From an uncultured Cellulosilyticum sp. (lineage in GTDB: Bacteria; Bacillota; Clostridia; Lachnospirales; Cellulosilyticaceae): a stretch of DNA of 64,000 nt. Below are positions 33,440-42,314 of this stretch, one piece after another (within the stretch, counting starts at the first letter, position 1; each line of letters opens with the position of its first letter). The stretch is taken from NCBI GenBank assembly GCA_934725855.1, contig CAKVCL010000001.1:186001-250000 (forward strand), written 5' to 3'. Under the pieces are notes generated by a model that worked only from the letters and a program-made list of their open reading frames with translations, was not told the origin of the DNA and did no database searches. The position numbers and the translations under genes are program-made.

Positions 33440-35569
33440 TTATTCCTCCTTCTCATCTTCCTTGGCAAGTAATGCACTTAAATCAATGCGCTCTGTAAAC
33501 TCATCCTCTAACTCTAAATCATCATTAAACGCATTAGATGGTTCCTGATTGTCTTCTTCTATAAGTTCTTCCACGAGCTTTGTTAACTCATCTGCGCTTT
33601 CTGTTTCTTCCTCCATGTTATTAGCGATTAATGCCTCCATTTGTGCTTCTAAATCTTTTTTGATTTGTCTTTCATCACCTTTTATCTCTAAAGGTTTTCC
33701 ATAACGTAGCTCTAGGGCATATCTTTTCTGATGCTTTAAATTAAATAACTTAGGAAAAGTCTCTTGACTAAAAAATACATCGTTTTCTCCCTGTAAATAA
33801 GCGGGTACAATAGGCACCTTAGCTTCTTTGGCTAGTTCTAATAAAACATCTGTAAAGGCTGCATTTAAAATATCCCTTGGTGCTTTTACAATAAGCTGCC
33901 AACCTTTCTTTAACTGCATAACACAAAGTTTTCTTACTTCTTCCTCTAAATGATCTTCTAAATAATGAATGATTCCAAAAGCTTCTTCCTCTAATCGATA
34001 ACGCTCATTAACTTTTTCATGGGATAAATAACCAAACTTATAAAACTGTTCTTTGTTATAACCTAAAGTCATCCCCAAGAAACCTCTTTCCGTTTCTAAA
34101 GGCGTATAAATAATACATCCTCTATTTTCTGGAAGATTACTTTGATTCTTAATCGTTAAGGCATATAAGCAGGTTGCTGTCTTTTTCCAAGCCATAAACC
34201 AATAGTAAGCTTGACTAGTTTTAGCCGAAAGTCCCATGCTTTCTTTTATTTGAAAGCTTTGTTCTGGACTAGTATTTAAGTCCTCATTTGACTCATTATA
34301 ATCTATTTTAACATAGGCACCTTCTTCTAATGTGGCTAACTCCCCTGTATTAAACCAGCCTTCCTCCATGAATGTTAAAGCTGATGGTTCTTCTCTAAAA
34401 TACCCTGCCATCCCATAAGGGGATTTAACATAAAGCATGCCTTGACCTTCAGCATTAGGATTTCTTAGCTCTACTTCCATATTAGGATAAGGTCTTCCAC
34501 AAGTATCTAAAGTCATATCTTCCTCTCTATTGCCTAATACAGGAGTATTCGTTTCCACCGTGCCATAATGCACTAGTAAATCAATACCCAGTGCATAATA
34601 AAAAATGACGACTTCTTCTTCTATAGGCCCATAGCACCAAATTAACTCTAGTCTTCCACCTAATTCATTGACCAGTTGTTTAAAGACCATATTGCCAAGC
34701 TTCACGCCCATAGACTGACGCATTTTTTGACAACGTCTTAAATATTCTTTATCAAAGCGTTGACCTTCTAACTGGTTTTCTAGTTTTTCTTTATATGTCT
34801 TTAATATATTTTGAGGTGCTGGCCAAACCGTTGGTTTAAACCACTTCAAGGCATTTTTTAAGCTCTCTTCATCTAATTGTTCAATATAATGAACGGCAGC
34901 TCCTGTTAATAAAGACCCTAAAACGCATGCTACCATCCCTTCAATTTTACAATTTGGAATGATGGATAAGATACGTTCACTTTTTGAAATACCATTTTCC
35001 TCTGCTGCTGATAAAACATTCTCAATCATCGCTTGATGGGTATATAAAACACCTCTTACCTCACCTTGCTTATCTTCCTCAAAGAAAATCATCGCCATTT
35101 CTGGCATCGGATCTTCTGTTGCCGCAATAAATGGCGATACCACATGATAACTATCTTCAAAAGCTTGTCCCTCTTTAGCTAAGTTTAATATCGGTACTCG
35201 GTAATAACTCGCCTCTCCTAATCGCTTTTTAACTTTTGGTGTCGTCACAATACATCTTGCATCTGCTTTTTGTATAGAGGTTTTGATCATTTCAATGGAT
35301 TCATTTGGATCAATGAGTACTGCTGTTGCATTGACTTGCATAATCGCTAAAAATGCCACTTCCCATTCAGGGCTATTTTCACCGACCAAAATCACTCGAT
35401 CGCCTTTTGAAACACCTGCCATTTTAAATTTTTCAGCATACTGCTTAGCTCCATTAAAAAGAGCCTCGTATGTATACTTTCTGATCTCACCACTCGCCAG
35501 TGTGATTGACATGGCGTGTCTATATTTATGATTTTGATTCATTTTAAACGCATAACTATAAATATTCAT
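33440..35569 (-). CDS. AMP-dependent ligase-like protein fused to a PlsC-like acyltransferase-like domain
   Basis: The 709-residue protein begins with an ANL (acyl-CoA synthetase) N-terminal domain (about 1-430), recognised from KGDRVILVGENSPEWEVAFLA, GRPYPNMEVELRNP and GYFREE. Its P-loop is degenerate (FFEEDKQGEVRGVLYTH in place of the Ser/Thr/Gly-rich loop), YGxTE reads YGTVET, and the usual TGD reads TGE. The ligase C-terminal domain with its catalytic Lys is absent. Instead residues about 480-655 resemble a PlsC-type acyltransferase (KVPIVPAYLQGE), without a clear HxxxxD motif. An acidic, disordered tail ends the protein. It may be a non-catalytic or re-purposed lipid enzyme. Confidence 0.75.
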   Translation of the reverse strand: MNIYSYAFKMNQNHKYRHAMSITLASGEIRKYTYEALFNGAKQYAEKFKMAGVSKGDRVILVGENSPEWEVAFLAIMQVNATAVLIDPNESIEMIKTSIQKADARCIVTTPKVKKRLGEASYYRVPILNLAKEGQAFEDSYHVVSPFIAATEDPMPEMAMIFFEEDKQGEVRGVLYTHQAMIENVLSAAEENGISKSERILSIIPNCKIEGMVACVLGSLLTGAAVHYIEQLDEESLKNALKWFKPTVWPAPQNILKTYKEKLENQLEGQRFDKEYLRRCQKMRQSMGVKLGNMVFKQLVNELGGRLELIWCYGPIEEEVVIFYYALGIDLLVHYGTVETNTPVLGNREEDMTLDTCGRPYPNMEVELRNPNAEGQGMLYVKSPYGMAGYFREEPSALTFMEEGWFNTGELATLEEGAYVKIDYNESNEDLNTSPEQSFQIKESMGLSAKTSQAYYWFMAWKKTATCLYALTIKNQSNLPENRGCIIYTPLETERGFLGMTLGYNKEQFYKFGYLSHEKVNERYRLEEEAFGIIHYLEDHLEEEVRKLCVMQLKKGWQLIVKAPRDILNAAFTDVLLELAKEAKVPIVPAYLQGENDVFFSQETFPKLFNLKHQKRYALELRYGKPLEIKGDERQIKKDLEAQMEALIANNMEEETESADELTKLVEELIEEDNQEPSNAFNDDLELEDEFTERIDLSALLAKEDEKEE

Positions 35570-35608
35570 GTTAACTCCCTATTTCGCCTTCCATTTTGCT
35601 TCTTATAC

Positions 35609-35637
35609 ATTATAAAAAGCCATGTCCTATATAGCAA
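35609..35637 (-). promoter_or_regulatory. Promoter of the ligase-like/MATE unit
   Basis: TTGCTA and TATAAT are separated by 17 bases on the minus strand, 40 bases before the start codon of the ligase-like gene. Confidence 0.5.
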
Positions 35638-35714
35638 TATAAAACCGTAATTTGTCCCAAAAAATTATTGCCTCAAATTATTTCTAGTTGCCATCATTAT
35701 TTTACAGTCATTTA

Positions 35715-35723
35715 TGCTATAAT
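35715..35723 (+). promoter_or_regulatory. Extended -10 promoter of the plus-strand gene
   Basis: TGCTATAAT lies 34 bases before the start codon. No good -35 hexamer is at the expected distance. It is divergent from the ligase-like promoter, with about 80 bases between the two. Confidence 0.55.
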
Positions 35724-35756
35724 GAATTCATCTTAATGTCTAAAAAAGGAGTTTCT

Positions 35757-36539
35757 ATGAATAACGCATTAATGAAGAGCCAAGCCTTGGACTTATCCGA
35801 TTCGTCCCAAGCGGCATTTCATGAAGCTTGTGAAAAAATTATTGGGCAGGCTAAAACAACCAATGGCATTGGAACCCTCAAGGAAAAAACCATCCATGCC
35901 GTTTTAAAAAATTACTATGCACCAGATGCTAATGACCAAGAAAAACGCATTGAGGGATTTGTAGCAGATATTTATGTGGAGGGAGAAATCATTGAAATTC
36001 AAACGCGTCACTTTAATACCATGCGCAAAAAACTAGAAACTTTTTTGCCTTTGTATCATGTCACCATCGTTTATCCCATAGCCGCTACCAAATGGCTTTG
36101 TTGGATAGATGAAGAAACAGGAGAAGTCACTCACAAACGTAAATCCCCTAAGCGTGGCTCACTCTATGCCATTTTACCAGAATTGTATCGTATTAAGATG
36201 TTTTTAGGAAACCCTCATTTGCATTTCATCTTAACCTTTATTGATGTGGAGGAATATCGCTTATTAAATGGCTGGGACACTTCACGTAAGAAAGGTGCCA
36301 CTAGACATGATGGCATTCCTACTCAGCTTGTTGATGAACTTTATTTATCTTCACCTTCAGACTTTACTTGCTTCTTACCTGACTCATTACCTAGTGTGTT
36401 TACAACAAAGGATTTACAAACTGGAGCTAAAATTTCACAATCTGCCTCCTCCGTTTGCTTAAATATTTTGTATCACTTAGGGGTTGTTGAGCGCATTGGT
36501 AAAAAAGGAAATGCTTATCTTTATAAGCGCGTTCTATAG
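35757..36539 (+). CDS. Predicted nuclease-like protein with C-terminal winged helix
   Basis: This 260-residue protein is the only plus-strand gene in the window. Residues about 35-120 contain GTLKEKTIHAVLKNYY, then FVADIYVEGEIIEIQTRHF. The order Glu, Asp, Glu-x-Gln and the alternating strands resemble a PD-(D/E)XK nuclease core of the E-x-Q type. The C-terminal 60 residues look like a winged helix (TTKDLQTGAKISQSASSVCLN, ending with a LGVVERIGKKGNAYLYKR wing). The family seems to be an uncharacterised one of clostridia. AAAGGAG is five bases before the ATG at 35757. Confidence 0.75.
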   Translation: MNNALMKSQALDLSDSSQAAFHEACEKIIGQAKTTNGIGTLKEKTIHAVLKNYYAPDANDQEKRIEGFVADIYVEGEIIEIQTRHFNTMRKKLETFLPLYHVTIVYPIAATKWLCWIDEETGEVTHKRKSPKRGSLYAILPELYRIKMFLGNPHLHFILTFIDVEEYRLLNGWDTSRKKGATRHDGIPTQLVDELYLSSPSDFTCFLPDSLPSVFTTKDLQTGAKISQSASSVCLNILYHLGVVERIGKKGNAYLYKRVL

Positions 36540-36567
36540 TATCCTTTTATTTAATTTTCATGCACTT

Positions 36568-36608
36568 AAAAATGGCGTGTTTTCCTTCATTAGAAAACAC
36601 GCCATTTT
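36568..36608. terminator. Bidirectional terminator between convergent genes
   Basis: AAAATGGCGTGTTTTC and its exact complement form a 16-pair stem with an eight-base loop, flanked by A and T runs. It serves the plus-strand nuclease-like gene and the minus-strand PTS gene. Confidence 0.85.
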
Positions 36609-36615
36609 ACTCAAT

Positions 36616-38757
36616 TTATTTTACTATAAATATCGTTTCTGTTAATTGTTTTTTCCCATATGACTGAGTCACTTCTGGGAAACGGTCCATATTCGTTACA
36701 ACAACAGGTGTAATGGTTGGATAGCCTGCTTTTTGAATCGCTTCAATATCAAAGTTACCTAATACATCACCCTTTTTAACCTCCTCGCCTGCTGCTACTT
36801 TAATATCATAATGCTCACCATTAAGCTTAACTGTGTCAATTCCAATATGAATGAGTAATTCTAAGCCTTCTGGATTAACCAGTGCAATCGCATGCTTAGT
36901 GGTATAAACCATAGCTACGGTTCCATCAAATGGTGCAACAACTTCCCCTTTACTTGGTTTAATCGCTACCCCTTCACCTAACATGGCTTCTGAGAAGACA
37001 CCATCCCCAATTTCTTTAAGTGAAACGACTTCACCAGCGATTGGTGCGCCAACAATCATCGCTTCTTGTATTGAGTCTGAAGAAGATTTATTTTGTTTTT
37101 CTTCTACCACTTCATTTTGAGCTTTCTCTACTGCTGCTGGCTCTGAAATGATTTGGTCACTGACTGGACTTTGTAAGTAATCCTCTAAGTTTGACTTAAT
37201 TACGGTTACTTTTGGTCCATAAATCACTTGAACGCCATTTCCTTTACAAATGACACCTGAAGCACCTGTTGCTTTAAGTTTTGCTTCATCAACAAGCTCT
37301 CCTTTAAATACGGTCATACGTAAACGAGTTGCACAGCAATCCACATCACTGATATTTGCTTTGCCACCTAATCCTTGAACGATTTGAGCAGAAAGCACAT
37401 CATCTTCTGATAAAGTTTGCCCTGCCCCTGCATTTCTTGCATTCACATCCGCTCTTGTATAAAGTTTAACTTCTTCATCGCCTTCTTCACGACCTGGTGT
37501 TTTGAAATCAAATTTCTTAATAAGGAAGCTAAATAAGAAGTAGTAAACAATAAAATAAACAATACCGACTATAACAATATAAATCCAGTTTGTTTTCGCA
37601 TTGCCTTGTAAGATCCCAAATAAAGTTAAGTCAATTAAACCACCAGAGAAAGTCATCCCCACACCTACTTTAAGGATGTGCATCAGCATATAGCTTAATC
37701 CTGCTAATACACAGTGAATCCCATAAAGTACGGGTGCTACGAAAATAAATGTAAACTCTAAAGGTTCAGTAATTCCTGTTAACATTGAAGTTAATGCCGC
37801 AGATAATAGCAATCCCCCTGCAATTTTTCTTTTTTCAGGTCTTGCACATTTATACATGGCATAAGCGGCCCCTGGAAGACCAAAAATCATAAATGGGAAT
37901 TTTCCTGCCATAAATCTTGTAGCTTCAACACTGAATTTTGTAATACCTGGTGTTGCAAGCTCTGCAAAGAAAATGTTTTGTGCACCTTCAACTAATTGTC
38001 CACCTACCATTGCAGTTCCACCAACTGCGGTTTGCCAGAATGGTAAGTAGAATACATGGTGAAGTCCAAATGGAATAAGGGCTCTTTCCATGATTCCATA
38101 AATCCATGTACCTGCATAACCTGAGCGTACAACTAAGTCTCCTACTTTATAGATAGCCCCTTGAATAGGTGGCCAAACAAAGAACATCGCAATCCCAACA
38201 GCTAAATAAGTAATTGCTGAAACAATCGGTACGAATCTTGTCCCACCGAAGAAAGATAACACCTGTGGTAATTCAATTTTATAGAATCGGTTATGCAATG
38301 CTGCAACGCCTAACCCTACAATAATCCCACCGAAAACACCCATTTGTAAAGATTCAATCCCTACAACAGAAGCAACAGAACCTGCTAACATATTCTCTGC
38401 GCCACCATTTAAGGTAATCATTGCACTAATTGAAGCGTGCATCACAAAGAATGCAACTGCTGCTGAAAGGGCAGCCACTTCTTTTTCTTTCTTCGCCATC
38501 CCAATGGCAACACCCATTGCAAATAAAATAGGTAAATTATCAAATACAATTTGTCCTGCCGCATTCATAACCATTAAAATAGAATAAATGACAGTTCCAG
38601 GACCCATCATCTTCATTAGCCCATAGGCCTCTAATGTCGTGGTATTGGTAAAGGAACCACCAATTCCAAGAAATAACCCTGCTACAGGTAAAAGGGCAAT
38701 AGGTAGCATAAATGATCTACCTACTCTCTGTAATACACCAAAAATTTTGTCCTTCAT
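36616..38757 (-). CDS. PTS glucose-type transporter, EIICBA
   Basis: The 713-residue protein carries EIIC (about 1-430, ten or so membrane helices, starting VGRSFMLPIALLPVAGL) and EIIB (about 455-530) with the phospho-Cys in DVDCCATRLRMTV. EIIA (about 570-700) has the phospho-His in LELLIHIGIDTVKLNG. It imports and phosphorylates glucose or N-acetylglucosamine; sequence alone does not separate them. AGGAGGAG precedes the ATG. An antiterminator target overlapping a terminator lies in the leader. Confidence 0.93.
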   Translation of the reverse strand: MKDKIFGVLQRVGRSFMLPIALLPVAGLFLGIGGSFTNTTTLEAYGLMKMMGPGTVIYSILMVMNAAGQIVFDNLPILFAMGVAIGMAKKEKEVAALSAAVAFFVMHASISAMITLNGGAENMLAGSVASVVGIESLQMGVFGGIIVGLGVAALHNRFYKIELPQVLSFFGGTRFVPIVSAITYLAVGIAMFFVWPPIQGAIYKVGDLVVRSGYAGTWIYGIMERALIPFGLHHVFYLPFWQTAVGGTAMVGGQLVEGAQNIFFAELATPGITKFSVEATRFMAGKFPFMIFGLPGAAYAMYKCARPEKRKIAGGLLLSAALTSMLTGITEPLEFTFIFVAPVLYGIHCVLAGLSYMLMHILKVGVGMTFSGGLIDLTLFGILQGNAKTNWIYIVIVGIVYFIVYYFLFSFLIKKFDFKTPGREEGDEEVKLYTRADVNARNAGAGQTLSEDDVLSAQIVQGLGGKANISDVDCCATRLRMTVFKGELVDEAKLKATGASGVICKGNGVQVIYGPKVTVIKSNLEDYLQSPVSDQIISEPAAVEKAQNEVVEEKQNKSSSDSIQEAMIVGAPIAGEVVSLKEIGDGVFSEAMLGEGVAIKPSKGEVVAPFDGTVAMVYTTKHAIALVNPEGLELLIHIGIDTVKLNGEHYDIKVAAGEEVKKGDVLGNFDIEAIQKAGYPTITPVVVTNMDRFPEVTQSYGKKQLTETIFIVK

Positions 38758-38784
38758 ATTCTCCTCCTCGCTCTAATCTGCACA

Positions 38785-38892
38785 GAAAAAAGACCAAAAT
38801 ATTTTTCTCATAAAATATAAGCGCACCATTTTACACTCTTTAAGTGTATTATTGCCTTATTGATAAATTTTATGAGATAACACTTTGGTCTT
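38785..38892 (-). terminator. Leader terminator of the PTS gene
   Basis: AAGACCAAA pairs with TTTGGTCTT across a long hairpin that also includes the ten-pair arms CTCATAAAAT/ATTTTATGAG, followed by a run of U on the minus strand. Its upstream arm overlaps the 3' end of the RAT element, so forming one structure prevents the other. Confidence 0.8.
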
Positions 38893-38914
38893 GCCTGCTG
38901 AACAGTCACAATCC
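38887..38914 (-). promoter_or_regulatory. RAT antiterminator site of the LicT/SacY type
   Basis: The minus strand reads GGATTGTGACTG then TTCAGCAGGCAAGACC. This closely matches the ribonucleic antiterminator consensus bound by BglG/LicT/SacY-family proteins, with paired GGAT-side and GGCAAGACC-side arms. No such antiterminator gene is in the window. Confidence 0.85.
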
Positions 38915-38940
38915 GAATATTTCTTTGTCTGAACAATTTC

Positions 38941-38969
38941 ATTAAACCACACCTATTGGCTTATGTCAA
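38941..38969 (-). promoter_or_regulatory. Promoter of the PTS gene
   Basis: TTGACA and TTTAAT are separated by 17 bases on the minus strand, placing the start of transcription about 20 bases before the RAT site. Confidence 0.75.
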
Positions 38970-39012
38970 CTAATTTAGGGATTGTTAAAAAGTTCCAACT
39001 ATTACTATTTCT

Positions 39013-39264
39013 TTATGAATGATAAAATTCTTGATGATTATAGTGACTCATTTCTTTCGTATAGTGCTCTAAAATCTGACTATACTGCTCATAACTGCTT
39101 TGAGTCATTTTACCTTCCTTGTAAGCCGTATTCACAAGCTCAGTCGCTTTTTTTCTTGCCCCAATTGCTAAATCTTTATAATTATTTTCTAAATACAGCT
39201 TCATATCTTGTATTTCTTGTTCAATCGCTTTTTCCTCAGCACTCTTTCTTTTAAAAAGAAACAT
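39013..39264 (-). CDS. Small hypothetical helical protein
   Basis: An 83-residue charged protein, MFLFKRKSAEEKA and onward, predicted to be almost entirely helical with Tyr-rich C-terminus. No membrane segment or known domain is seen. I chose the ATG at 39264 because AAGGGGAGAG lies directly upstream; an in-frame upstream ATG would include that site. It follows the HTH-desulfoferrodoxin-like gene by 70 bases and may be in the same unit. Confidence 0.6.
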   Translation of the reverse strand: MFLFKRKSAEEKAIEQEIQDMKLYLENNYKDLAIGARKKATELVNTAYKEGKMTQSSYEQYSQILEHYTKEMSHYNHQEFYHS

Positions 39265-39334
39265 CTTTTCTCTCCCCTTCTTCACCATACTACGTTTTTA
39301 CCTTTGAGGGACTATATAGCTGCTCTCGTATGCT

Positions 39335-39919
39335 TTATAATATCTGATAACTTAATCCATGTTCTACACAATAACTATATAAATAGCCATGTCCAAATTT
39401 AGGTAATCTTAAATGCATGCCCCATTCTGGATATTGCTTCACCATTAAAACACGTTCACCCGTTACAAAGGCTACAAAACTGATATAATGCTCCTTTTCC
39501 ATGGGATGCTCTGTTGTAACATACCATTCTTCTTCAATCGTTTCTACCTTTAACTCATGTTCTTTATCTGCTTTATGTTTTTCTAGTGCTTTGAGTTGAT
39601 GCCCACAGCAGGTTAACTCCATTTGACCTTGACTTGTAACAATATTACCGCACTCTGGGCACACATAAAATTGTGTTTTTTTCATATTTCCATTAATCAT
39701 TTCGTTCATTTTTAAGTCTCCTGTTAATATCTCTTTAATATTCATCCCTAATAAATCAGCAAGCTCGGGTAATAGAGAAACATCCGGACATCCTAATCCT
39801 CTTTCCCATTTACTAACTGTTTTATCACTAATATTCATGGCATCAGCTAATTGCTTTTGCGTCATTTCTTTTTCTATTCTTCTTGCTTTAATCAGTGCAC
39901 CTACTTTTGCGCAATCCAT
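39335..39919 (-). CDS. XRE-type HTH regulator fused to a desulfoferrodoxin-like module
   Basis: The 194-residue protein has an N-terminal HTH (about 1-60; TQKQLADAMNISDKTVSKWE). A desulforedoxin-like zinc/iron knuckle follows (CPECGNIV then TCCGHQLKAL). The C-terminal superoxide-reductase-like domain has HPMEKEHYISF and SYCVEHGLS, which correspond to His and Cys iron ligands of desulfoferrodoxin. It could sense superoxide or redox state and control transcription. I chose the ATG at 39919, preceded by AGGTGG. A perfect 15-base palindrome upstream may be its operator. Confidence 0.8.
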   Translation of the reverse strand: MDCAKVGALIKARRIEKEMTQKQLADAMNISDKTVSKWERGLGCPDVSLLPELADLLGMNIKEILTGDLKMNEMINGNMKKTQFYVCPECGNIVTSQGQMELTCCGHQLKALEKHKADKEHELKVETIEEEWYVTTEHPMEKEHYISFVAFVTGERVLMVKQYPEWGMHLRLPKFGHGYLYSYCVEHGLSYQIL

Positions 39920-39989
39920 CCTATCCACCTTCATCTCTTTCATTTACTCAAGACTTCTTTATTATAACGTATCCTTTAGCCTTATACTA

Positions 39990-40004
39990 TCTACGAATCG
40001 TAGA
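39990..40004. promoter_or_regulatory. Palindrome upstream of the HTH-desulfoferrodoxin gene
   Basis: TCTACGAATCGTAGA is a perfect inverted repeat around a central base, about 70 bases before the start codon and beside a TTGAAA hexamer. It is a plausible autoregulatory operator. Confidence 0.45.
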
Positions 40005-40065
40005 GTTATTTTTCAAAAAAAGAGCTGCTATCATCACAAATCAACTGCTGAAAAATCTCCCTATT

Positions 40066-40092
40066 AAAAAAGCTACTTCATCATGAAGTAGC
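40066..40092 (-). terminator. Terminator after the CotF-like gene
   Basis: GCTACTTCA and TGAAGTAGC form a nine-pair stem with a three-base loop, followed by six U on the minus strand. Confidence 0.85.
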
Positions 40093-40105
40093 CCTATTTT
40101 GTCTT

Positions 40106-40561
40106 TTATGCCATACCATTAACTGTCTTATATTTATAAATCATTTCTCCATGATTTTGTTCATCTGTTTCAATTTGATTTAATACATCACGTACGGTAG
40201 AAGATGCAAATTGAAATAAATCGTTATTATAAGCAGATGCTACATACTTCTCCATTGAAATGGAGTCAGTGCAAAAATATTCATCATCCTCTTTTTCACA
40301 GCTTGTATCGCCTTTGGCATAAGTTCCTTTTGGACAATATTCTGTTGCATCTAAATGTTTTATATTAGGCATTGAAGCATCATCTTTTTTAAGTGCTTCA
40401 AGTGCCTCATAATGATTCACTTCATTTTCTTTAAGCGTATTAAATAAATCTTTTAACTCTTGATCATGAGCTGCATCAGCATAACGCATATATTTTTGAA
40501 TACATAATTTTTCTTGATCTTTTAAGTCTTGAATAAGTGATGCTTCTTTTTGATTTAACAT
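40106..40561 (-). CDS. Ferritin-like / spore coat CotF family protein
   Basis: The 151-residue helical protein matches the CotF/ferritin-like family (QKYMRYADAAHDQELKDLF and the ExxH-like NEVNHYEALE, with a second helix pair ending NQIETDEQNHGEMIY). Coat F proteins occur in spore coats, but vegetative members exist. The middle region is Cys-containing and acidic. I chose the ATG at 40561, eight bases after AAAGGAG, not the upstream in-frame ATG at 40621 with a poor site. It has its own terminator. Confidence 0.75.
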   Translation of the reverse strand: MLNQKEASLIQDLKDQEKLCIQKYMRYADAAHDQELKDLFNTLKENEVNHYEALEALKKDDASMPNIKHLDATEYCPKGTYAKGDTSCEKEDDEYFCTDSISMEKYVASAYNNDLFQFASSTVRDVLNQIETDEQNHGEMIYKYKTVNGMA

Positions 40562-40651
40562 ATGATAAGCTCCTTTAAGTAGAATACCCTTATTATCTGC
40601 TAAATCTTTAAATCTATTCATGACTTACTTTACTACTTGACGCAATCTCAT

Positions 40652-41458
40652 TTACTTTGAAGCTCGCTTTAAATCTGCTACAAACGCTTCTACAGATAGA
40701 TAAGTTTCTTTATACCCTAATGCTTTGCAGAGCTGCGCAATATGAGGAGGTTCTAAATAAGCAGCTTTCAGCTCATCTTCTTTAGCAAAGACCTCCTTAG
40801 TTGGTCCATCTAATAATACTTTTCCCTTTGCAAGTACAATCGTTCTTTCAAAACACTCTGCCACAAAGTCCATATCGTGAATAATCGTCAGTACCATTTT
40901 ACCTTCCTTATGTAACTTTCGAATGATGCCTTTAATCTTTTCTTTAGATACATAATCCTGAGCTATGGTTGGCTCGTCCAAAATGATAATATCGGTATCC
41001 ATCGCCACAATGGAAGCTATGGCAATCAGTTTACGTTCAGAAAGTCCTAAATCATAAGGATTTTCGTTTAGTTTATCTTCAAGTCCTACCAGCTTTAAAG
41101 CCTCTAGTGCCTTTTCTTTCGCTTTAGCTTCTGTCATGCCAATATTAATAGGACCAAATAATACCTCATCCAGCACTTTATTTTTGAAAATCTGATCATT
41201 TGGATTTTGAAAAACTAAGCCAATATGCGTAGCAAGCTGTGCCACGGTTAATGAAGTCGTCAGATTTCCATTAATCTCTATCGTCCCACTAACAGGTTTT
41301 AAAAGTCCCTTTAGTAATTTAACCAAAGTGGTCTTCCCAGCTCCATTTTGACCAATAATGGCAGTCGGTGTGTTATCTAATGTGAATGAAATATCTTTTA
41401 GAATGGGCACCTTTTCATCATAATGAAAACATAAATGCTCTACTTTAATCGTTGCCAT
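40652..41458 (-). CDS. ECF transporter ATPase (second EcfA)
   Basis: The 268-residue ABC ATPase has Walker A GQNGAGKTTLVK, the Q-loop VFQNPNDQIF, a diverged signature (LGLSERKLIAIAS, where LSGGQ is usual) and Walker B IIILDEPT. The NPxDQ-type Q-loop is characteristic of ECF ATPases. It pairs with the adjoining ATPase, whose 3' end overlaps its start by 14 bases, to power vitamin or nucleoside uptake. Confidence 0.9.
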   Translation of the reverse strand: MATIKVEHLCFHYDEKVPILKDISFTLDNTPTAIIGQNGAGKTTLVKLLKGLLKPVSGTIEINGNLTTSLTVAQLATHIGLVFQNPNDQIFKNKVLDEVLFGPINIGMTEAKAKEKALEALKLVGLEDKLNENPYDLGLSERKLIAIASIVAMDTDIIILDEPTIAQDYVSKEKIKGIIRKLHKEGKMVLTIIHDMDFVAECFERTIVLAKGKVLLDGPTKEVFAKEDELKAAYLEPPHIAQLCKALGYKETYLSVEAFVADLKRASK

Positions 41459-42314
41459 TTATACGTTCTCCTTTCCTATATGCCTCCATTACAGGAATCG
41501 TTTCTTCTAGTGTCACTGGATAAAGACCTGTTTCTGGTAATGTTACCCCAAGAGCCTTGCTGACTCTTGTAAAAACGGGTTCATTGACTTCATACTCTGC
41601 TAAGTCATTTCTTGAAAAAACTTTCTGTGGGGTATCAAAATCCACTAAATGGCCTTCATGAAGTAACATCACACGGTCACTATATTTTGCAATCTTCTCC
41701 ATTTTATGCTCTACCATCATAATCGTTATGCCTTGCTTAGCAAGAGACTGTACGGCTCTAAAAACTTCTTCACTTCCCTCTGGGTCAAGCTGAGAGGTAG
41801 GCTCATCTAAAATTAATATTTCCGGTTTCATGGCAATGATACTGGCAATGGCCATACGTTGCATCTGCCCTCCCGATAAATCAAAGGGTTGTCGTTCTTT
41901 ATAGGATGTAATATCCAACAGCTCCAGCGCCTCATCAATTCTTTTTTTCATTTCAGTTCGCTCAATTCCCATATTTTCTAGGCCAAAAGCAATTTCTTCA
42001 TACACGGTCAGCTTAGAACCTGTTACTTGATTAAATGGATTTTGAAACACAATGCCCACCTTTTGGCATAGCTCTGCAATATGACTTTTTTCTACATTGA
42101 CACCATCAATTAGGACATGTCCACCATAAGCCCCTTTATAAAAATGTGGCACCAATCCAACTAATGCTTGACACAAGGTACTCTTTCCTGCCCCATTTGC
42201 ACCGATGATACCAATAAATTCTCCTTGCTCAACCTTAAAGGAAATATCCTCCAGTGCTAATTTTTTGGTTAATGGATATCTATATTTTAAGTGTTCTACA
42301 ATAAGCGTTGCCAT
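41445..42314 (-). CDS. ECF transporter ATPase (first EcfA)
   Basis: The 289-residue ABC ATPase has Walker A GANGAGKSTLCQ, Q-loop VFQNPFNQV, signature DLSGGQMQRM and Walker B ILILDEPTSQLD. It overlaps the EcfT gene by 19 bases and the second ATPase by 14, indicating a translationally coupled ECF module. Confidence 0.92.
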   Translation of the reverse strand: MATLIVEHLKYRYPLTKKLALEDISFKVEQGEFIGIIGANGAGKSTLCQALVGLVPHFYKGAYGGHVLIDGVNVEKSHIAELCQKVGIVFQNPFNQVTGSKLTVYEEIAFGLENMGIERTEMKKRIDEALELLDITSYKERQPFDLSGGQMQRMAIASIIAMKPEILILDEPTSQLDPEGSEEVFRAVQSLAKQGITIMMVEHKMEKIAKYSDRVMLLHEGHLVDFDTPQKVFSRNDLAEYEVNEPVFTRVSKALGVTLPETGLYPVTLEETIPVMEAYRKGERINGND

